From assembly GCA_023374025.1 (NCBI GenBank), contig SIJG01000115.1:145636-209635 (forward strand): a stretch of 64,000 bases of DNA. Direction: 5' to 3'. The notes beneath the pieces were generated by a model. That model ran no database searches. It saw nothing but the letters and a program-made list of their open reading frames with translations, and was not told the origin of the DNA. Shown here in pieces: positions 1 through 9,358 of the stretch (position 1 is the first letter of the stretch; each line of letters opens with the position of its first letter). Both the position numbers and the translations under genes were made by a program. Source of the stretch: Heterodera schachtii (taxonomy: Eukaryota > Nematoda > Chromadorea > Rhabditida > Heteroderidae).

Positions 1-419
1 GACCATTCTCCATTGCCGGACAGTCCGTGCCCAGCAAAATTCGCTTTAGCGACCTTCAGATTATGTAATTAAAATCAAAGCTTTATGGCAATAAAAGCAT
101 TCATTCCATTTTCAGGTACATCGATCACTCCGTCATCGCTTTTCTTCGTTCAAATCACCAAATTTTCGACAAAAGAGGCACCGATTTAAATTTGTTGATT
201 CCATCACCACACACCACGGATGAGCAGCCAATTTGGGACATTTTTGTTCGTGAAATTTGGCCAATTTTTTCGCCAAACATTCGCCAGTTGGGCTTTACCG
301 GTGGTGATCATTTGGACAATTTACGTCGTCTCATTTCGTCAACAATTCTCACTGATCTCAACATTGATTCAATCTATTCCTGTGGTTTGTTGCCTGATCC
401 AATTGGTGATGATTTTGAT

Positions 420-822
420 CAGGGGCGTATCTAGAAAAAATTTTCGGGGGGGGGGGACCCGACCTGAAGACCTTTTTTTTTTTTTTTTTTTTTTGCTATT
501 AACCCAATAAAAAATTTTTTTTTCCCCGCGGCTGGGTCAAAACTGCACTTTTTCACTAAAAAAGATCCAATTTTGGCCGTTTTAAGGCAAAAAAACTTGT
601 AAAAATAGTGGAAAATGAAGGTCCGGCGGTGCCGATAGGCGCCGCCGGGAAAATTTTTCAAAATTTGAGTGCTATTTGTTACGAAAATTGCCTATAAATT
701 TTGGGGGGGGGGGGGGGAATTTGAAAAATTTTTCCATTATTTGCTGGAAAATTTTAAAAAATTTTCATTTCGGGGGGGGGGGGGAATTCCCCCCCTTTCC
801 CCCCCCCCTAGATACGCCCTTG
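420..822. mobile_element. Non-autonomous hAT-type MITE with 8-bp TSD
   Basis: The ends are inverted repeats: the left end reads CAGGGGCGTATCTAG and the right end reads CTAGATACGCCCTTG (one mismatch). It is flanked by the perfect 8-bp direct repeat ATTTTGAT at 412-419 and 823-830, and removing it restores the conserved GDDFDGPN coding context. CAGGG-like ends and 8-bp target duplications are hallmarks of the hAT superfamily. The interior is non-coding, with homopolymer G/C runs (450-464, 704-718, 773-784, 789-808), a T run and a GC-rich hairpin at 624-647. No transposase is encoded. Confidence 0.85.
624..647. repeat. GC-rich GATA-loop hairpin (dispersed family)
   Basis: The left arm CGGCGGTGCC and right arm GGCGCCGCCG form a 10-bp stem (one G-T wobble) around a GATA loop. 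The same hairpin recurs at 21990-22013, 22173-22195, 51302-51330 and 52625-52647, with a degraded copy at 44486-44510. Most copies lie next to poly-G or poly-C runs, as in the MITE at 420-822, so these are probably relics of one element family. Confidence 0.7.
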
Positions 823-1434
823 ATTTTGATGGGCCAAATGCAACTGCTGGCCAAGCGTTATACAAATGGTTGCACTCTCCGAGAAAAGATGGCATGCCGA
901 AGCGATTGTGTTGCAAAGATTACTCCGAACAAGGGAACACTGATTGGGTCAACAATTTCAGTGAGGTGTGGCCATAATTTCGACAAATAACTGATTTTTT
1001 TACCCCAAATTGTTTAGCATTTTCTCCGTGCCAATGCCATTTCTTCCGTCAGTTACCAAATTCATTTTTCTGTTCGTTCTCCGTCAATGCAAATGGTGCC
1101 ATTTGAATTGGAGAACGAATGGACAAAGGAAAAGCTGACATTGGCCAAAGAAAACGGAAATGACTTGGAGGATAACAGTTGGATAATGAAGCGTTGCAAA
1201 ATTGTTGGGGAGACCGTGGCTGTTCAGCTTCAGAAGGATGAAAATTGTAACAGTGTGTTCTTTTGCCTTTTTAGTAGCAATAATTGCATTGGGTGAGCAA
1301 TTAAAAAAGGCATTTGATTTGTATCCGAATTTGAATTTTGCGCTTAATTAAGGCCATTGTCTCCGCCATCAGCAGAAGTGGAAGAAGAAGCGGGACAAAG
1401 CATCACAAAAGGGCCGTCTTCTGCTGACAAATGA

Positions 1435-2424
1435 ATGACGGTCAAAACAACAAAAACAATGATCAGTAGAAGAAGAAGAAATGGATTAATTAAGAATGAT
1501 CGATCGATCATAATTTCTCAGTGATCAAATGCATTTTATGAAGAAAACCTCTCCATTTCGGTAAATAAATTGGATGTATAAATTGGCAAAAAAAAATGTA
1601 CAAAAAGAAATTTTAAGATTTACACGAAATATCAACAAATTTCTGGTCCCGTATTATTATTTTTTTATCTATCTTAGTAGAGAAAAACTGAATTTACTTC
1701 GGTGCGTTTAACTTTTTTCTATACATTAAATCCGCTTCAAATAAGGAATTGTTCAATCGCTTTTTTAAAGAAAATAATCGCTTTTACTTTTGTCTAAAAT
1801 TTAAAACAAAATTTCGAACGCCCATATCTTTTTTCGAACTCATTAAATTACTTAGCATTTGGTTAGAAAAAGATTCTCGTGATAAGAGCTTTCGAATGAT
1901 ATCAAGATTGTCCAATTTCGTTGGCAAAAACCTTAAAAATAATTCCCAAAATCGTCATTTTTTAATTCTTTGGTACAAAATAAAATAAAATATTCATGTT
2001 GCATAACGGATTCGAACCTCAGCCCTGCTCCTCCCTTTGTCCCTTTATACCCATTTTGACCCAATTCGAACCCCGAACTCGGATTCTTACGAAATCTCAA
2101 AATTCAATTTTCAAAAAATTCACATTTATGCAATAAAAACGGCCAAATTGACAAATTAATTTTTTTTTTTAAATGATTCCAAGTTTTTTTGTTGTTATGC
2201 TCCTTCAAATATTTCAGGGAGATCCGAAAACCCTAAAATGGCTTGAAAGCGGGAAAATTTTTGAAAAAAATTCCTAGGGGGTTCTAAAAAATTTTGCGTG
2301 AAGACGAATATGGCGTAAATTTGCTACAAAATGTAAAAAACTTCATGTCTCTGCGACTTCTTCTGTACGCACAGAATCTCGAAAACCCTCCAAAATATGG
2401 ATTTATAATGCACCAAAAAAGAAA
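1435..2424. other. Intergenic region, 3' flank of F-box copy and repeat relics
   Basis: No coding feature is seen. The first 130 bp resemble the 3' flanks of the other type I copies, including an ATCAAATGCATTTTATGAAG stretch and an AATAAA at about 1564. A relic of the palindromic MITE family (GAGCTTTCGAATGAT) lies near 1885-1905, and a copy of the dispersed motif around CCCAATTCGAACCCCGAAC lies at about 2060-2080. Confidence 0.5.
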
Positions 2425-3145
2425 TTTGTTTTGCGCAACATTTTGCCAATGCTCCGCGACGCCATTCGTTATATGTATTTGAACACCATCACTTTTCGCC
2501 GTCTGCGCGAATTGGCCCCGTCATTGCTCAGCGATTATCCGGCACTTGGCTTTGTCTCTTTCAATGACGCCATTCCCCCCGCTTTTCCACCCGATGAAAG
2601 TGCCAATGCGTCGGATGGCCATGCGGTGGCCAAATGGTTGTTCACGCCCCGTCCTGATGGTGTGTCGAAGCGGCTCGGATACTCTTTGAATTCATCGGCG
2701 GATCAATGGTCGGCAATGATGGATCAGCTTAAAGCGGTGATTATCCCTATTTAATTAGCTTTTCTATGATTTTTTTGTCCCATTTTAGGCATTTTCCAAT
2801 GCTTCTTCTCCGGTTTCTTTAGTCATTTGTTTTTGCTTTCCGCCGTCTCCGCATGACTTAATTGTGCCATTTGATATGATCAACGAAGTGACTGGAGAAC
2901 GATTGTTACTCGTACAATCACCAAATGCTTTTTTGCTCTTCCGTTTTCCAATTATTTGTTGAAAGAATTCAAAGCTCGACAGAACCCAATTGACATTCGG
3001 ATCAGTGACGGCGGATACGACGATGGGTGAACAATTTTAAAAATGCCAATGATGAGTTATAATTACAATCGAATATCATCGTTTTTTCAGTCTTCTCGAC
3101 GCCGCTTCTCCCGGGCCGAGTGATCAGCAGAAGAAAGATGCATGA
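2425..3145 (+). pseudogene. F-box-like gene, type II, 5' truncated and frameshifted
   Basis: This matches the C-terminal two thirds of the intact type II gene at 26325-27571. The exon to 2736 encodes a block ending in AVAKWLFTPRPDGVSKRLGY. It is followed by a GT-AG intron (2737-2788), an exon from 2789, an intron (3027-3090) and a last exon 3091-3145 ending DQQKKDA and stop. In the exon from 2789 the frame hits TGA at about 2959 and conserved coding resumes in another frame (KEFKARQNPIDIRISDGG), so a frameshift is present. The F-box exon is missing: sequence left of about 2425 is unrelated. I infer a dead copy. Confidence 0.65.
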
Positions 3146-3429
3146 ATTAATTAATTGATTAATTAATCAATTATTGATTGATTGAGGCGATTATGTGACC
3201 GAAATGATTTGATATTACATTGTGTTATTGTTATTACTTAATTATGTGATTGTTTGGATGTGTTTGACCTTTGCTTGCTCACCGAAAATTCGTCCATTTC
3301 CTGTGTATTTTATGTGTATGTTGTAATTAATTGATTAATTGTGAGTAATCGTTGATAAAATGGATTTGGCAACAAAATAAATGCTATAGCACAACAATTT
3401 TGGGTAAACTTCTGTTGTCCAATTGCGTG

Positions 3430-3876
3430 GAATGAGAGAAATTGGCAGAATTTTTTTGAAAGAATTCCAAGCTCGACAGAACCCAATTGACATTCGGATC
3501 AGTGACGGCGGATACGACGATGGGTGAGCAAAAATGTTTCTCCGGCAACGATCTTTTAAATTGCTCAAATTTTAAATATTCCCGACTTCGTTACGACCCT
3601 CTCCCTTTTTAAATGCTTAATGGTTTTATGAGTCCAATCGTCGACAATTGCTTAGACTTTGTGCTTTCAATTCGTATCCAAAAATGTACGGTTTTGTTTT
3701 GAAATGGCAGAATTATGGCACAAAAAAATCAAGGATAGTTTTAGAATTGATTGGACTCATAAACTCTCATAAAATGCCAATGATGAGTTATAATTACAAT
3801 CGAATATCATCGTTTTTTCAGTCTTCTCGACGCCGCTTCTCCCGGGCCGAGTGATCAGCAGAAGAAAGATGCATGA
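3430..3876 (+). pseudogene. Duplicated tail of a type II F-box gene with a small MITE in its intron
   Basis: Bases 3457-3523 and 3768-3930 are near-identical to 2965-3026 and 3037-3190 of the neighbouring type II copy, so only the last two exons were duplicated. The exon part ends at the donor 3524 and the tail exon is 3822-3876. Just upstream, a CPIAWNERNWQNFF-like reading leads into the conserved block with a frame change. The intron is longer than its twin and holds a roughly 150-bp element (3612-3764) with 13-bp inverted ends, TATGAGTCCAATC on the left and GATTGGACTCATA on the right. Confidence 0.6.
3612..3764. mobile_element. Small MITE with TATGAGTCCAATC inverted ends
   Basis: The inverted ends TATGAGTCCAATC and GATTGGACTCATA bound about 150 bp with no coding capacity. 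It is absent from the otherwise matching intron of the neighbouring copy (3027-3090). The family is not assigned and I could not fix a target duplication. Confidence 0.55.
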
Positions 3877-3981
3877 ATTAATTAATTGATCAATTATCGA
3901 TTGATGATGCGATTATGTGACCGAAATGATGTGATGTTATTATGTACATTGTGTTGTTACTTGATTAATTATATTATTGTT

Positions 3982-4080
3982 TGGCGGTCAGGGTCGTTTT
4001 CGTACGACCGATTTCGTTCGGCCGTTTCGTACGAGGGCCGTTTTCGTACGGCAGGGGGTCGTTTTCGTACGAGTTGTGTA
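3982..4080. repeat. Short tandem array of TTTTCGTACG-type units upstream of the MSP gene
   Basis: Five diverged units of roughly 15-20 bp share the core TTCGTACG. The array begins TGGCGGTCAGGG, resembling the TGG-starting ends of the foldback elements at 25041 and 32074. No inverted partner was found nearby, so it may be a single surviving arm of such an element. It lies about 100 bp upstream of the MSP TATA box. Confidence 0.55.
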
Positions 4081-4196
4081 CAGGCGTCAGTCCGATGTAA
4101 AAAGCTTGAAAACTAATATAACTAAAATGAAGAATGGTGAAGAGTGAAGAAACCGTGGCCTTTTATACACTTTTTTTGCTGATTGGCCCAAAATTT

Positions 4197-4206
4197 TGTA
4201 TATAAG
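4197..4206 (+). promoter_or_regulatory. Probable TATA box of the MSP gene
   Basis: The sequence GTATATAAGC lies about 120 bp upstream of the MSP start codon at 4323, leaving room for a 5' UTR of roughly 90 bp. There is no other comparable TATA-like site between 4080 and 4323. Its position and form fit a strongly expressed gene; function is inferred. Confidence 0.5.
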
Positions 4207-4322
4207 CAGGTGGATATTGCACATTCTCCTCACTCTGAAGCAGCAACACTTCAAGCACCGCTCTCAACGATCACACATCAAACACCCACAAAGCCTGCCC
4301 GACAACAGCGACAACAACAGCA

Positions 4323-4815
4323 ATGGCGCAACTTCCAACGGAGGACATCGCAACAATGCCCACGCAGAAGGTCGTCTTCAACGCCCCGCTCGACAACAAG
4401 GCCATCTACCACATCCGGGTGCGTTCGTTTGGGCGGCGTGGTGCACGTGGCGTGCGAAATAACACCCCCTCCCCTTTTTCAGTTGATCAACCTGGGGACG
4501 AAGCGCATCGGCTACGCCTTCAAGACCACCAAACCGAAGCGCATCAACATGAACCCGCCGAACGGAGTGCTCGGCCCAAAGGAGTCCGTCAACGTGGCAG
4601 TGGAGCGCGACGCCTTCGACCCCGGCAGCGAGGACACCAAGGGCGACCGTGTGACCGTGGAGTGGACCAACACGCCCGACCCGCCCGGCGCAACCGCCGT
4701 CCAGGAGTGGAGCAGCACGCCGGAGCCAGCCGCCGCCACCGCGTTCAAGCAGGAGTGGTTCGAGGGAGACGGGATGGTGCGCCGCAAGAACTTGCCGATC
4801 GAGTACAACGTCTGA
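4323..4815 (+). CDS. msp: Major sperm protein (MSP), two exons, with an internal 15-residue duplication
   Basis: The CDS is exon 4323-4418 plus exon 4483-4815, with a 64-bp GT-AG intron in phase 0, giving 142 residues. It begins [20 protein letters not shown] and ends [13 protein letters not shown], the hallmark MSP C-terminus; the [20 protein letters not shown] and [11 protein letters not shown] blocks are also typical. MSP is the abundant cytoskeletal protein of crawling nematode sperm. It polymerises into the filaments that drive pseudopod motility and is also released as a signal to oocytes. The usual length is about 127 residues. Here a 15-residue segment is tandemly repeated ([14 protein letters not shown], then [14 protein letters not shown]), which accounts for the whole excess. 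The gene is far richer in G+C than its surroundings, as expected for high expression. I chose the start because it gives the standard MSP N-terminus. Confidence 0.95.
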
Positions 4816-4993
4816 TGGAAGAATGCTTCGTCACCTCAGCATGGACATGATAGGACCCATCCCACCATCCCAAAATTGTCATTTTGTCCCCCATCATGTA
4901 AATTGTTGTATCTGTATGTAAATTTCTGTGATCATCACTTCAAATGAATGTATATTTAATTGTTGCCTATGTAATTGTACTGTTGTTGTGCTT

Positions 4994-4999
4994 AATAAA
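4994..4999 (+). terminator. Polyadenylation signal of the MSP gene
   Basis: AATAAA is found 179 bp after the MSP stop codon and is the only perfect copy in the interval. Cleavage would be expected 10-30 bp downstream, which falls inside the minisatellite that starts at 5001. Confidence 0.55.
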
Positions 5000-5000
5000 T

Positions 5001-5165
5001 CGTACGTGCTGAACGTGCAGAACATACGTGCTAAACGTGCTGAACATACGTGCTGAACGTGCTGAACGTTACGTGCTGAATGTGCTGAACGTGCTGAACT
5101 TTCGTGCTGAACCTGCTGAACGTACGTGCTGAACGTGAACGTACGTGCTGAACGTGCTGAAAACA
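5001..5165. repeat. CGTGCTGAA minisatellite just downstream of the MSP gene
   Basis: About fifteen units alternate between a 9-bp form (CGTGCTGAA) and a 13-bp form (CGTACGTGCTGAA), making a loose 22-bp higher-order period. Reading frames across it are repeat artefacts (HVQHVQ-type peptides on the minus strand). Confidence 0.85.
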
Positions 5166-6440
5166 AGCGGAAAATGCTTTTTTGTGCTTATTTGTGCGTT
5201 TTAAGTGCGCAGAAATTTTAGGCATTTGCTTAAAAAAAGAAGCCCTATTTATTATAAATTATTTCAACTGTATATACATATTTTACTGATTAAAATGGTA
5301 AACATTTTAAATTATATCATCATTTTCCTTAAACTTAAAAAGACTTTAATTTAAAAAAATGTTGGAAATTCTAGAATAAAATCTGATAAAAATTTGTGCT
5401 GCTCCATTTTTCCTAGGCCAATGACTTCTTTTAAAGAATTTTTTAATAGCTCAAACAGCAACAAAAAATTGGGAAACTAAAATTAACGGTAGTTTTAATA
5501 TTTGCCAAAAATTGCGCAAAATTCCCCAACTGTTCCAGCCTCTATTGTCCAATGTAAAGAGCACTTTTAAAGTGGGATAGATTTTATTACCCTCTAATCC
5601 CTAATTAAGACATCATATTTTTATGTACTTTTTTTTAATTTATAAAGTTTTTATTTGTTATCTCATTTCTGCCCTTTTCCCAACTCTTTCTTTCGCCTTT
5701 TGTCTGTTTGTGCCTTTCTTTTTGGGTCACCGTTTTGCCCTGAACAATCAAAGGCAATTAGAAAATGCATAAATAATGACTCAAATCAAATAACCTTTCT
5801 CATTATTATTATCTTTGTCCATCCCATTTTCTCTCATTTAAAGCATTAAAACAGTACAATTATGGTGAATAAAAAGTATATTCATAATTTTTTGTCTCAA
5901 AAAATTTTTTGCAAAACAAAAGGGTCCCCCCTTTTGTTTTTGATTCAAATTCTGTCACTTTATAACTAAGTCGCCAAATTTGCTTAATAGGCCCAAATAA
6001 TTGTCATATTCGTGATCAGCGACCTCTAAAACCCCCGGGTATTTGGTTTCAGTATTTTTTAAACAAAAAAATTTACCAAAAAAAAAAGTGAAAAAATTTT
6101 CAAAAACGGTAACTTTTTCACTAGCGCCTCGAGATTTTTAGTCACTAAAATTCCCAGCCCTAGTTATTACCAAAAATGTTGTAAAAAACTTGGGTTTTTG
6201 AGCTTCTCAAGTCCTCCCATCGGCACATTGTCCAACCCCTCGGGCACCAATTGGCAACAATTTAAGGCGAACAAATTCAAAAATTGTTTGGATAAAATGT
6301 GATCTTCATGCTTCTTTCATCAAATACAATCCGTAAAAAATAGGAAAACCCAAAAATCCAGGCTTTACCCAACGCAATTAATTCTTCTGCTCTTTTTTGT
6401 GTGACATCATTCGGAACTCGGCCAAATTGTGCTCTAATTA
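5166..6440. other. Intergenic region between MSP and the next F-box gene
   Basis: AT-rich sequence with no credible gene. A dispersed motif containing TTCGTGATCAGCGACCTC lies near 6010-6030 and recurs at about 18000 and elsewhere. From about 6205 the sequence is a close match to 19380-19600, so the 5' flank of the F-box copy at 6450 and that of the copy at 19607 are duplicates of one block. Confidence 0.5.
6401..6410 (+). promoter_or_regulatory. Conserved GTGACATCAT motif upstream of type I F-box genes
   Basis: GTGACATCAT sits about 40-50 bp upstream of the ATG here and at matching positions upstream of the copies at 11310 (11261-11270) and 19607 (19558-19567), with a variant at 33616-33630. 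It resembles a bZIP (CRE/AP-1-like) half-palindrome. Because the whole flank is duplicated, conservation alone does not prove function. Confidence 0.35.
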
Positions 6441-6449
6441 CTGTCAAAA

Positions 6450-7823
6450 ATGAACCAACGGTAATTAATTTTTGAAAAGTCACAAATTCGTCATTATTTA
6501 ACTAAACTGTTTTTCATTTTCCCATTTCAGTTGGATTTGCAACGACGTTTGGATGGACATTTTCCCATCGTTTGACCGTCCTCAACTTGGCCTCAAATTG
6601 GCAATTCTTTCGCAACGTTTCAATGCGTTGGTGGACAGACATTTCAATGGCAAAAGCGAATTGACAATTTGGAGAACGATCGGAATTAGCAGGGGCATTG
6701 GAGCAAAACCGAAACTATCTGTGCGGATGGATGGAAAATTTTTGGAATTTCTGTGGCCAGACTACTCGTTGGACAGCAAAATTCACATTGAGGAATTTTC
6801 ATTGCCCGACCGTCCGTTGCCCAGCAAAATCCGTTTTAAGCGCTTTCAGATTGAGTAATTAAAAATCAGAGCTTTATGGCAATAAAAGCATTCATTCCCT
6901 TTTTGCAGTTACATTGATCACTCCGTCATCGCTTTTCTTCGTTTAAATCACCAAATTTTCGACAAAAGAGGCACCAATTTACAGTTGTCGATTCCTTCAT
7001 CACACACCACGAATGGCCAGCCAATTTGGGATGTTTTTGTTCGTGAAATTTGGCCCATTTTTTCGGCAAACATTTGCCATTTGGGCTTTTCCCGTGGTGA
7101 TCATTTGGACAATTTGCTTCGTCTCATTGCGCCGACATTTCTTATCGATCTCAACCAATTGAATTCAATCCATTCATGTCGTTTGTTGCCCGAGGCAATT
7201 GCGATTGGTGCTGATTTTGATGTGTCAACTCCAACAATTTCTGCTGGCCAAGCATTGTCCAAATGGTTGCACTCTCCGAGAAAAGATGGCCAACCGAAGC
7301 AATTGCGTTGCGAAGATTACAAAAAACAAACGAACTTCGATTGGGTCAACAATTTCAATGAGGTGTGTCCGTAATTTCGGCAAATCACAGATTTTTGTTT
7401 TCCAAATTGTTTAACAATTTCTCCGTGCCAATGCCATTTCTTCCGTCAGTTACCAAATTCGTTTTTCTGTTCATGCGCCGTCAATGCAAATTGTGCCATT
7501 TGAATTGGTGAACGAATGGACAAAGGAAAAGCTGACATTGGCCAAAGCAAAGAAAAATGAATGGAACAATTGGATAATGAAACGGTGCAAAATTATTGGG
7601 GAGACCGCGGCGGTTCATTGGGAAGACGGAAATTGGGACAACAATTGTAATAATGTGTTAATTCGTCTTTTTAGTTGCGCCAATTGCATTGGGTGAGCAA
7701 TAAAAAAATGGCATTTGATTTTGTTTAAATAATTAAAATTTCATTTAATTAAGGCCATTGTCTCCGCCATCGGAAGAAAAAGAAGAAGCGGGACAAAGCA
7801 TCACTAAAAGGCGAAATGAGTGA
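6450..7823 (+). CDS. F-box-like protein, type I; open frame but one lost splice acceptor
   Basis: Exons by homology: 6450-6460, 6531-6854, 6909-7362, 7415-7692, 7754-7823; together 1137 bp, 378 residues. Exon 1 ATGAACCAACG joins exon 2 to give MNQRWICNDVWMDIFPSFD, the start of an F-box-like motif (about residues 5-45, with LGLKLAILSQRFNALVD). Later exons give the REIWPIFSANI and KWLHSPRKDG blocks and an acidic tail. F-box proteins bind Skp1 and recruit substrates for ubiquitination, presumably the role here. The oddity is that the acceptor before exon 4 reads TTTAAC where other copies have TTTAGC, so the AG is lost. The nearest upstream AG (about 7389) would lead to an early stop. The copy is probably non-functional or mis-spliced. 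Confidence 0.65.
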
Positions 7824-7978
7824 CGGACAAAACAACAAAAAAACAATGATCAGCCGCAGAAGAAATGGATTATTGAGAAATGACCGACCGATCATAAATC
7901 AAATCAGTGATCAAATGCATTTTATGAAGAAAAACCTCTCAATTGTTAAATCTATCGGATGTATGAATTTCTCTCTGC

Positions 7979-8330
7979 TTGAAAATTGTGACATTAATTT
8001 TCGGGATTTTGACGCGGGATTTACGACATCCATTAGCAATTAGCATCGGCAAAATTTTAAAAAGTGTCAATTTGCTGCTGTTCCTCTCTCTTTTCTGCTT
8101 CATTCTCTCCTCCTTCTTCCGTCGAATTTTTCCTTTTCCTCTCTTTCTCTTCCGTCTCTCCTCCTCCTTCCCCAGTGCTATTTCCCTCCCTTTCCTCCTC
8201 TTCCATTATTTCTCCATTTTTGCTGTTACCCATCTTCGTCTCCATTTCTTTCTGCTCTACTGCTTGAACTTGTTGCTTTTGTTGTTGCTGCTGTTTTTGA
8301 TCAAATTCAGCTGAAACTTTCTTTTCCTCT
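7979..8330. repeat. Polypyrimidine-rich repeat unit, present three times
   Basis: A CT-rich stretch (on the minus strand an E/K/R-coding stretch) is shared with 15945-16260 and 16380-16580. The match to 16384-16460 includes the non-repetitive lead sequence GGATTTACGACATCCATTAG, so this is true duplication and not just shared low complexity. Confidence 0.6.
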
Positions 8331-8518
8331 TTTTCCATTTCTACTCCTTTTTCTCCATTTTGCTCTCTTTTCCCCCCATTTTCTCTTCCTTCTCCTCCCA
8401 ATTCGTTGTTTCCTTTTTGCTGTTGTTGTTGATTTGGCGTTTTCTTCCGATTGTTTGGCGCCGGCACTGATGGTCCACCACCAAAAGCAGCGGAGCCAGT
8501 TGAATGTTTTGCTTTCGC
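8057..8518 (-). CDS. Putative terminal exon of an E/Q/K-rich low-complexity protein
   Basis: An open frame of 153 codons on the minus strand starts directly after an AG acceptor (8519-8520) and ends with a stop at 8057. It begins AKAKHSTGSAAFGGGP and then turns into glutamine runs (QQQQQ) and E/K/R/G-rich sequence. I recognise no family. A possible upstream exon lies at about 9038-9222 and would join in phase 0. Between them is foldback-like repeat sequence. The composition makes the coding call uncertain: purine-rich strands often stay open by chance. Two partial copies of the same stretch occur near 16 kb. Confidence 0.35.
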   Translation of the reverse strand, partial: AKAKHSTGSAAFGGGPSVPAPNNRKKTPNQQQQQKGNNELGGEGRENGGKREQNGEKGVEMEKEEKKVSAEFDQKQQQQQKQQVQAVEQKEMETKMGNSKNGEIMEEEEREGNSTGEGGGETEEKERKRKNSTEEGGENEAEKREEQQQIDTF

Positions 8519-8574
8519 CTAAAAATGCCATTTTACAAGCCATAAATGCCGGAATGTGTAATTCCGGCGCAAAA

Positions 8575-8800
8575 ACTCCCGGAATGCGGTCCCACCACTG
8601 ACGGTATCCGGGCAATCCGTCAGTGGATAATCTTTCGGAAGACAATCTCTATCAGTGACGGACAATTCATCAGTGACGGACAATTCGTCAGTAGACTGAT
8701 GTTTCGTCAAAGGACATCTCGTCCATATTTTGTTGACGGATTGTCCACTGACAGAGATTGTCCATAACCGTCGGATTGTTTTACTGACAGATTTTATCAT
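8575..8800. repeat. Imperfect inverted repeat with 18-bp subrepeats
   Basis: CAGTGACGGACAATT units repeat with an 18-bp step near 8655-8690. The stretch ACAATCTCTATCAGTGACGG is matched in inverted orientation near 8737-8765 (CCACTGACAGAGATTGTCC). It looks like a small foldback transposon; the ends are not resolved. Confidence 0.45.
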
Positions 8801-9037
8801 GCATTTCCACTGGCGCACATCCAGTAGCAACTTTTGCCAAAAGGCCCACCGCTCTTACTGTATGCCAACTAGCTACAGTATATTATTTTTACAAAAATAG
8901 GACAAAACCTATGAAACCAGAAAGAAATTTTGTTAAATTGCTCTTGCAGAGTCGGCCGGCCACCCATACTGTATTATGTCACCCAACTAATTACATTATA
9001 TGTAACTGTTACAAAATCCATCCCAATTCTACAGTAC

Positions 9038-9222
9038 CCTTCCCCTGCTGCCGCCGCCGTCCTCCATTTTCGCTGTCGTTCTTGTTGCTGGTGTTGTTGT
9101 GCTGTCCTTTTTGTGCCGCATGAAGTCGATCAGTCTGTCCTGCACAATGTCCGGCTCGGAAGCAGCTTCATCCTCCTCATTTCGTGACTCTGTCGAAATG
9201 GAGCGACCACCGCCAGCAGTGA
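9038..9222 (-). CDS. Possible upstream exon of the minus-strand low-complexity gene
   Basis: The minus-strand frame reads GGGRSISTESRNEEDEAASE and then DIVQDRLIDFMRHKKDSTTT, a natural-looking charged sequence, and ends at a GT donor (9036-9037) in phase 0 with the exon at 8518. The frame closes at a stop just upstream (about 9226-9231) with no AG acceptor, and a palindromic MITE lies beyond it, so the 5' end may be lost. The other strand is also open here, so orientation is uncertain. Confidence 0.3.
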
Positions 9223-9358
9223 TCCATCATTTTAAAAATGCATTATCCCATTTAAAAATTTTAAAATTTTTCTTTTATCTCCGAATGCCGTGCTGGGTCG
9301 TTTCATAAATCCGCCAATTTTAGCGAATTTTTCGACAAAAAATGGCATAACTTTGCTT

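Larger units (their letters stand above)
1..1434 (+). pseudogene. F-box-like gene, type I, 5' truncated by window and broken by a hAT MITE
   Basis: By comparison with the intact copy at 19607-20930 the visible exons are: end of the F-box exon 1-64, exon 116-965, exon 1018-1292, exon 1353-1434. Introns have GT/AG ends and conserved phases. Exon 116-965 encodes the conserved REIWPIFSPNIRQLGF block and, after an interruption, the KWLHSPRKDG block. A 403-bp hAT-type element (420-822) is inserted in this exon and brings stop codons, beginning at about 432. The last exon gives an acidic tail ending at TGA 1432-1434. The F-box itself lies left of the window. F-box proteins usually act as substrate adaptors of SCF ubiquitin ligases; for this copy that is family knowledge only, since the gene is disrupted. 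Rescue by splicing out the insertion cannot be excluded but I see no sign of it. Confidence 0.75.

Noticed and set aside
431..661. 76-codon minus-strand frame
   Set aside because: Lies inside the non-coding hAT-type MITE 420-822.
2005..2030. tRNA-like B box (minus strand GGTTCGAATCC)
   Set aside because: No A box at a suitable distance and no pairing T stem; it lies next to the dispersed TTCGAACCCCGAAC motif and is probably chance.
4894..5225. Minus-strand frames rich in FSTYVQHVQ-type repeats
   Set aside because: Translations of the CGTGCTGAA minisatellite.
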